Shown: positions 60,183 to 64,000 of the stretch, in pieces
Layout: every line of letters starts with the position of its first letter
Position numbering within the stretch: position 1 is the stretch's first letter
From: Lycium barbarum
Taxonomy: Eukaryota; Streptophyta; Magnoliopsida; Solanales; Solanaceae
Direction: 5' to 3'
DNA length: 64,000 nt
Assembly (NCBI RefSeq): GCF_019175385.1
Contig: NC_083337.1
Location: 45,856,938 to 45,920,937, forward strand
The notes under the pieces: model-generated
The model's database searches: none
The model's input: only the letters and a program-made list of their open reading frames with translations
What the model was told of the DNA's origin: nothing
Translations under genes and position numbers: made by a program

Positions 60183-60195
60183 ATTTGTCCCTTTA

Positions 60196-60219
60196 TATAT
60201 ATATATATATATATATATC
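60196..60219. repeat. (TA)n microsatellite
   Basis: A short TA run in the element F interior. Confidence 0.9.
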
Positions 60220-60720
60220 TTTCGAGAGTTGGAAATATTTTAGCATCGTTGCAAGGCTTAATCATTCTTTCTCTTACTTCACAATCCTCTTCGTGGTCAC
60301 TATCCTTTTTGCCCCACTTATCGAAATCTGTTCTCTAACCCCACACATTTCTCTTTTGTTCCATAGTACCACACTTTATCGCTTTCACCTGCCTACCTTC
60401 GAATTTTTACCCAAATAGTCTCATGCTTTGCCCGTCGTCTCTCTTGGAGGCTTCACTCACTCATGTTTCTTACTTCTTACTTTTTCGACATTTTGATCTC
60501 CTTAACTTCCATATACTCACTTTCTTTCTTTTCCAGATGTCATTGCATTAGAACTCTCCAAACCTAACCTATAGTTAAAATAACATCAGCTTATCTGGTA
60601 ACGTTCTTCTATCACTTTAACTTTATTACCTTGTTCGATCAATGCCTTCAATATACCGCAACGCCGGTTGCTGGGATACACATACCCATTAATACAGCCA
60701 CATATGGGATATCATACGCA

Positions 60721-60723
<3 letters not shown>

Positions 60724-60791
<68 letters not shown>
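60724..60791. repeat. (AT)n microsatellite
   Basis: About 34 AT units. It accounts for the Tyr-Ile frames on both strands. Confidence 0.95.
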
Positions 60792-60793
<2 letters not shown>

Positions 60794-61003
60794 TAACACC
60801 TCGCTTACAAAGTGTTTCCAAATGCTACTCAAACTCACCCTAGTTTTGGAGTTGTGATGCACCTTCTTCCTCTTCACCGGTCTAATCCGCCTCATCCTTC
60901 GTGATCTCTTAAAGTTTCTAACCACTCCGCATACTCCAAATTCCCTTAGGCTACTCTAGCTTCTTATCTATCTCTTATGTCTGGATTATAGGACTTTTAG
61001 TAC

Positions 61004-61106
61004 ACTTCCCAGGGGGTCACCCATCCTAACATTTCTCTCACCCCAGCATGCTTAACCTTAAAACTCTGATGAAATCCGGTGCGTTAATGCTGGTATGATC
61101 GAATCC
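61004..61106 (-). ncRNA. 5S rRNA-derived segment (element F)
   Basis: Read on the minus strand it begins GGATTCGATCATACCAGCAT, continues through GCACCGGATTTCATCAGAG, AGGTTAAGCATGCTGGGG and AGGATGGGTGACCCCC, and ends TGGGAAGT. This is plant 5S rRNA from its first nucleotide to about position 103 of roughly 120, with a small number of substitutions and one short gap. The internal control region is readable: the A-box (AAGCATGCTGGGG for AAGCGTGCTTGGG) and the C-box GGATGGGTGACC. The last 15-17 nucleotides, which close helix I, are absent, so it is not a functional rRNA gene. It lies in the element's sense direction about 1.04 kb after the primer site. The flanks on both sides align with element D around its own 5S-like segment. 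Confidence 0.93.
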
Positions 61107-61447
61107 ACCTCACCGCATGACCTTAATCACATAATCTAGAGCAAATTGAAGTCTTAACAGGTTCCAAAACATTCTTGTAACGTATCTCCCTCCGAATTAG
61201 AAAGGATCTCTTACTCTCCCGACCACACAATTACTATTTTGGCCTTTTCAATCCTCAATATTCACCTTTCACCTATGTGCATGGCCACCCTTCATCTCAG
61301 ATTTCCAGATTCCCAATGGTGGCAAAAACACCTTGGTCATTGTTACTTATATATACTTGGTTATCTGAGTCCCTTAAAATTTCCGCTCGTCGCTATTATG
61401 TAATAATCTACAACAAATACACAAACATAGAAAATTCCAATGAAGGC

Positions 61448-61940
61448 TCATATACCTGTAGCCGATCGGTCTCTAGTTTGATCTTGTGGGCTATAAGGTG
61501 AAGTGTGCTCCTCATCATTGTCTACCCACCATCTGCTCGTCTGGCCTTCATCATCTCTCTCATCTGAGTCCGAGGGATATAGATAACCGGGTAACTCCTG
61601 GTTTACCGACGACCAGGATAGAGGGATAGAGTAATCCATAATACTCACTGAGGAGGCTGGTCTGATGTAGTGCTCTACCATAGGAACAGCTGGTACGGCC
61701 TCAGGAATCTCCTCCTCCGGTGTCCCAGACGAATACTTGGACGGATTTGTATCATAACTGCCCTCAGGGGGGTCCTCCTCCCTGGAAGTCAAACTCTGGA
61801 GGAATCATCGCTGGGTCTTCCGAAGGATCAGTCTCAATGGAATAACTGAGGTTCCTCCGACTCAGTCTTGGAGCATGGGGTCCTGGATATACTTTAGGGG
61901 CCTTATTAGCACCCCCACTATCTGAAGCTGATCTCTTCAT
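61448..61940 (-). pseudogene. Unrecognised frame in the gag position of element F
   Basis: A first frame starts at ATG (61,938-61,940), MKRSASDSGGANKAP, and runs 58 codons to a stop at 61,764-61,766. A second frame overlapping it continues to 61,448 (through EEDPPEGSYDTNPS, an SVSIMDYSIPLSW stretch, DSDERDDEGQTSRWW). One frameshift near 61,764-61,795 would join them into about 160 residues. The product is acidic and rich in Ser, Pro, Glu and Asp with no domain I recognise. It lies 20 or so bases after a CTGCAG/GTAAGT junction. It may be a divergent gag start or a family-specific accessory frame. Confidence 0.45.
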
Positions 61941-62145
61941 CTCTCGTCAGTCTACACTTACCTGCAGGAAAAAGGATCAAAAGCGATCTCTCCTAGACTT
62001 TGGCTCTAGCGCACGATCTAAGATAGAAAGAAAGGTCAATAATTCCTAAATGCCCCGCAGCCTCATGTTTATAAGTGTGGCCGGCTTCACACCCATAAAC
62101 AGGACTCTACCGGACACGGTCTGTAGACAATCACTAGGACGGACT
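61941..62145 (-). other. Leader of element F
   Basis: It matches the leaders of elements A and D in order: a TAGAGTCCTGTTTATG-like block, then TATAAACATGAGGC, then ATCTTAGATCGTGCG. A strong pyrimidine-rich acceptor-like sequence ending TTTTTCCTGCAG (minus strand, near 61,962) precedes the unrecognised frame. Confidence 0.6.
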
Positions 62146-62157
62146 GCTCTGATACCA
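62146..62157 (-). promoter_or_regulatory. Primer binding site of element F
   Basis: The minus strand reads TGGTATCAGAGC, four bases inside the LTR edge at 62,162. Confidence 0.92.
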
Positions 62158-62161
62158 CTTT

Positions 62162-64000
62162 TGTTACGACCCAAGCCGATGGGCCGTAACAAGTGCCCGA
62201 CCACTACTGGCCAAGCACTACTATGCTTGCATTTACTTCTAATTGACTATCCTGGGCCCGTACATAATCAGTAACTTAACTATACTACCTCCCGAACAAT
62301 CAACATAAGAGACACTGTGCCGAGAACTCACGACCAACACACACATATAGTCATAAATACTGGGAGTAACAGCGCAAGCCGATTCGGCCGCTATATATAT
62401 GCTATACAACAAAATGAGAGTCAACGAGGTTGCATAACATCATGGCTACATATACCTGTCTACAGACCTCTACGGAGTACGAACTGTAGAAAGGACAAGA
62501 CAAGGCCCTGCCATATCCATATATGTACATAACAGAATAGCATACCAAAAAGGGCTGCTGCTGATGGGAGGTCCTACTGCGGTGGATCGTCTGGCTGGCT
62601 ATCTGATCCTGCGGGCATGAACGCCGCGCCCACAAGAAAGGAAGTCAGTACGAGTAATGTACTGAGTATGTAAGGCATGAATAATAACATAGTAAAGGAT
62701 GTAAAGCATGAATAATAACAGAATGGAAATATAGAGCATATCGTAAGATAAAAGAGTAACCTGTACATATGAGTGCCTCTTAGGGCGGATGCCATGCATG
62801 CTTAGCTTTCTTTGAAAAAAATTTCTTGTTCATATATACAGAAAATATGCCGAGAAACGTCGGCCCGATCCATTTAACCACATATGTCCCGTGTCCGGGC
62901 TTCCCGCGTCTGGGATGATATCATATTACACCAACTGATCAGGTGGTCATGCGTCTATAGCGCCACTCCCTTTTTCCCATATTCCCCATATACATATACA
63001 TATATCATATAAGCAGCATGCAGGAGAGCCCAAAGAAAAGTATATCTCTATCAGAGTGACGTAAGGTCGGTAACCTCCGATTACATTATGGAATAATCAT
63101 GATCGTCATGTCTTACCTTGAAGGAACAATTATTATAAGGTGAAACTATCAATGAAGAATAACATCAAGAGAAAACATAGAACAAGATCGAAAATCTCAT
63201 AGGGTGTCAATTCACATGCTTTGAAGTCTGTAGAAAATAGAGCCATTATAAAAGATTAAAGTTGGGGGTCAAGAAATAGTTCAACATTCTCAAATTCACA
63301 TAGAAACAAAGAGCTTGGAAAATTTGATCATCAAATCATCATTAACATGATAGAAGATGTTCCCATCTTTGGTATCACCCTCATTGTTGTGAAAACATGT
63401 TCATCGTTGTTATCATAAGAGCTTACGGAGTCATAAATCTCTGATTTAGAAAATACGGACATTTGGAAAACATTTATGAATTATTAGGAAAGGAATTATG
63501 CCTTGGAGTCATAAACATCTAACTTTTGAAAACAAGGAATATATGGAACATTTATGAAGTCATAACATCGGAATCATGCCTTTGAAAGAAAGGGACGAGC
63601 CTTAACATACCCGTTCAACCTCCTATTAACTACGCTTATGCGGACGAGCTCACAAGTCTACATTTAAGAGGATTTACACTAATGTTAGCCTCTTTATTGC
63701 ACACTTGTTCCAAGTTTCAAATCAAACTATTCTATATTCTGCTGAAAATCGGGCAGCATCTCCCCTGTTTATATGCCTAGCCGGATTCTCAATTCAACAA
63801 CCAACCAACAACAATAATAATACCCACACCAACAACATCATTTCCAACTCCAAAGTATTCCATAGAATAGCCCATATGGTGTTTGTCCCATATTTCCACC
63901 AACAGAACTAATTTACAATAATTTAAGAACTCCTTCCCCGTAATTAAACCAAGACTAACGTTAGTAGCAAGAGATTAATACCTTTATCTCGATAATAATG
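62162..64000 (-). mobile_element. 5' LTR of element F, truncated by the window
   Basis: It starts TGTTACGACCC on the plus strand next to the primer site and matches the left LTR in order through the hairpin region (about 62,636-62,672) and the GCTGCC-type motif (63,739-63,765). By comparison about 0.85 kb of it lies beyond the right edge. It shows the empty target site of CACTA-1 (TAACTTAACTATAC near 62,273). Confidence 0.9.

Larger units (their letters stand above)
57509..61003 (-). other. Element F interior, non-coding part
   Basis: The plus strand is pyrimidine-rich. Plus-strand frames here run against the element and have no recognisable product. Several blocks align in sense with element D's interior. 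No retroviral-type enzyme domain was found. It includes (TA)n runs and a 41-base tandem duplication. Confidence 0.6.
48934..64000 (-). mobile_element. Element F: LTR retrotransposon with CACTA insertion, running off the window
   Basis: On the minus strand it reads 5' LTR (from beyond 64,000 to 62,162), primer site (62,146-62,157), a 4.7-kb interior, polypurine tract (57,475-57,489) and 3' LTR (57,474-48,934). It inserted into element E's protease; the 5 bases to its left are CTTTC, and the partner duplication would lie outside the window. The interior lacks recognisable gag, RT or integrase, so it looks like a large non-autonomous element related to D. Confidence 0.92.

Overview
This window is plant nuclear DNA, most likely from a Solanaceae species. 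The family is inferred from the 3' end of a tRNA-derived SINE of the TS/SolS type at 51,755-51,840 and from the style of the Ty3/gypsy LTRs (initiator tRNA-Met primer sites, LTRs starting TGTAACGACCC or TGTTACACC); the genus cannot be fixed from sequence alone. I see no intact host protein-coding gene. Essentially the whole 64 kb is a nest of transposable elements, and most long reading frames are chance frames in LTRs.

Layout, with working names. Element A (minus) fills 1 to about 6,085: interior, primer site at 3,737-3,748, then its 5' LTR. Element B (minus, Tat/Ogre-like, tRNA-Arg-type primer site at 7,367-7,383) follows, with an open plant-mobile-domain frame at 6,086-6,757. Its long LTR appears to run from 7,386 to 24,168, blown apart by later insertions: a C-family LTR (10,327-16,227) that itself holds solo LTR-1 (12,179-14,832, target duplication GGAAA); a 5'-truncated LINE (16,331-20,643, 15-bp target duplication) that itself holds solo LTR-2 (17,298-18,334, duplication GTAGT); and a Mutator-like foldback element (23,163-24,073). 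Element C (minus, Ty3/gypsy with decayed gag, protease and RT) spans 24,169-42,510. Its 3' LTR carries a Mutator-like element with a MITE inside (26,199-27,410), and its interior is split by element D.

Element D (plus, 29,500-39,602) is complete by structure: two nearly identical LTRs, primer site, polypurine tract and duplication CCACT, but its interior is coding-dead apart from integrase remnants. From 42,511 a plus-strand B-type LTR start abuts a C-type LTR ending at 46,917, followed by the gag and protease of element E (plus). Element E is cut at 48,934 by element F (minus), which runs past the window end. Element F's 3' LTR is split by a 5,855-bp CACTA transposon (49,051-54,905, duplication TTA) that carries a SINE piece and what looks like the tail of a captured host transcription-factor gene.

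The most interesting observation is a 5S-rRNA-derived segment in sense orientation, with the internal pol III control region recognisable, at the homologous interior position of two different LTR elements (F at 61,004-61,106; D at 32,989-33,082). Elements A, D, F and the solo LTRs also share two short LTR motifs. One is a GCTGCC-type inverted repeat. The other is a pair of hairpins near the LTR 3' end, where the second stem shows a compensatory change between families. Elements D and F look like non-autonomous families moved by proteins supplied from elsewhere.
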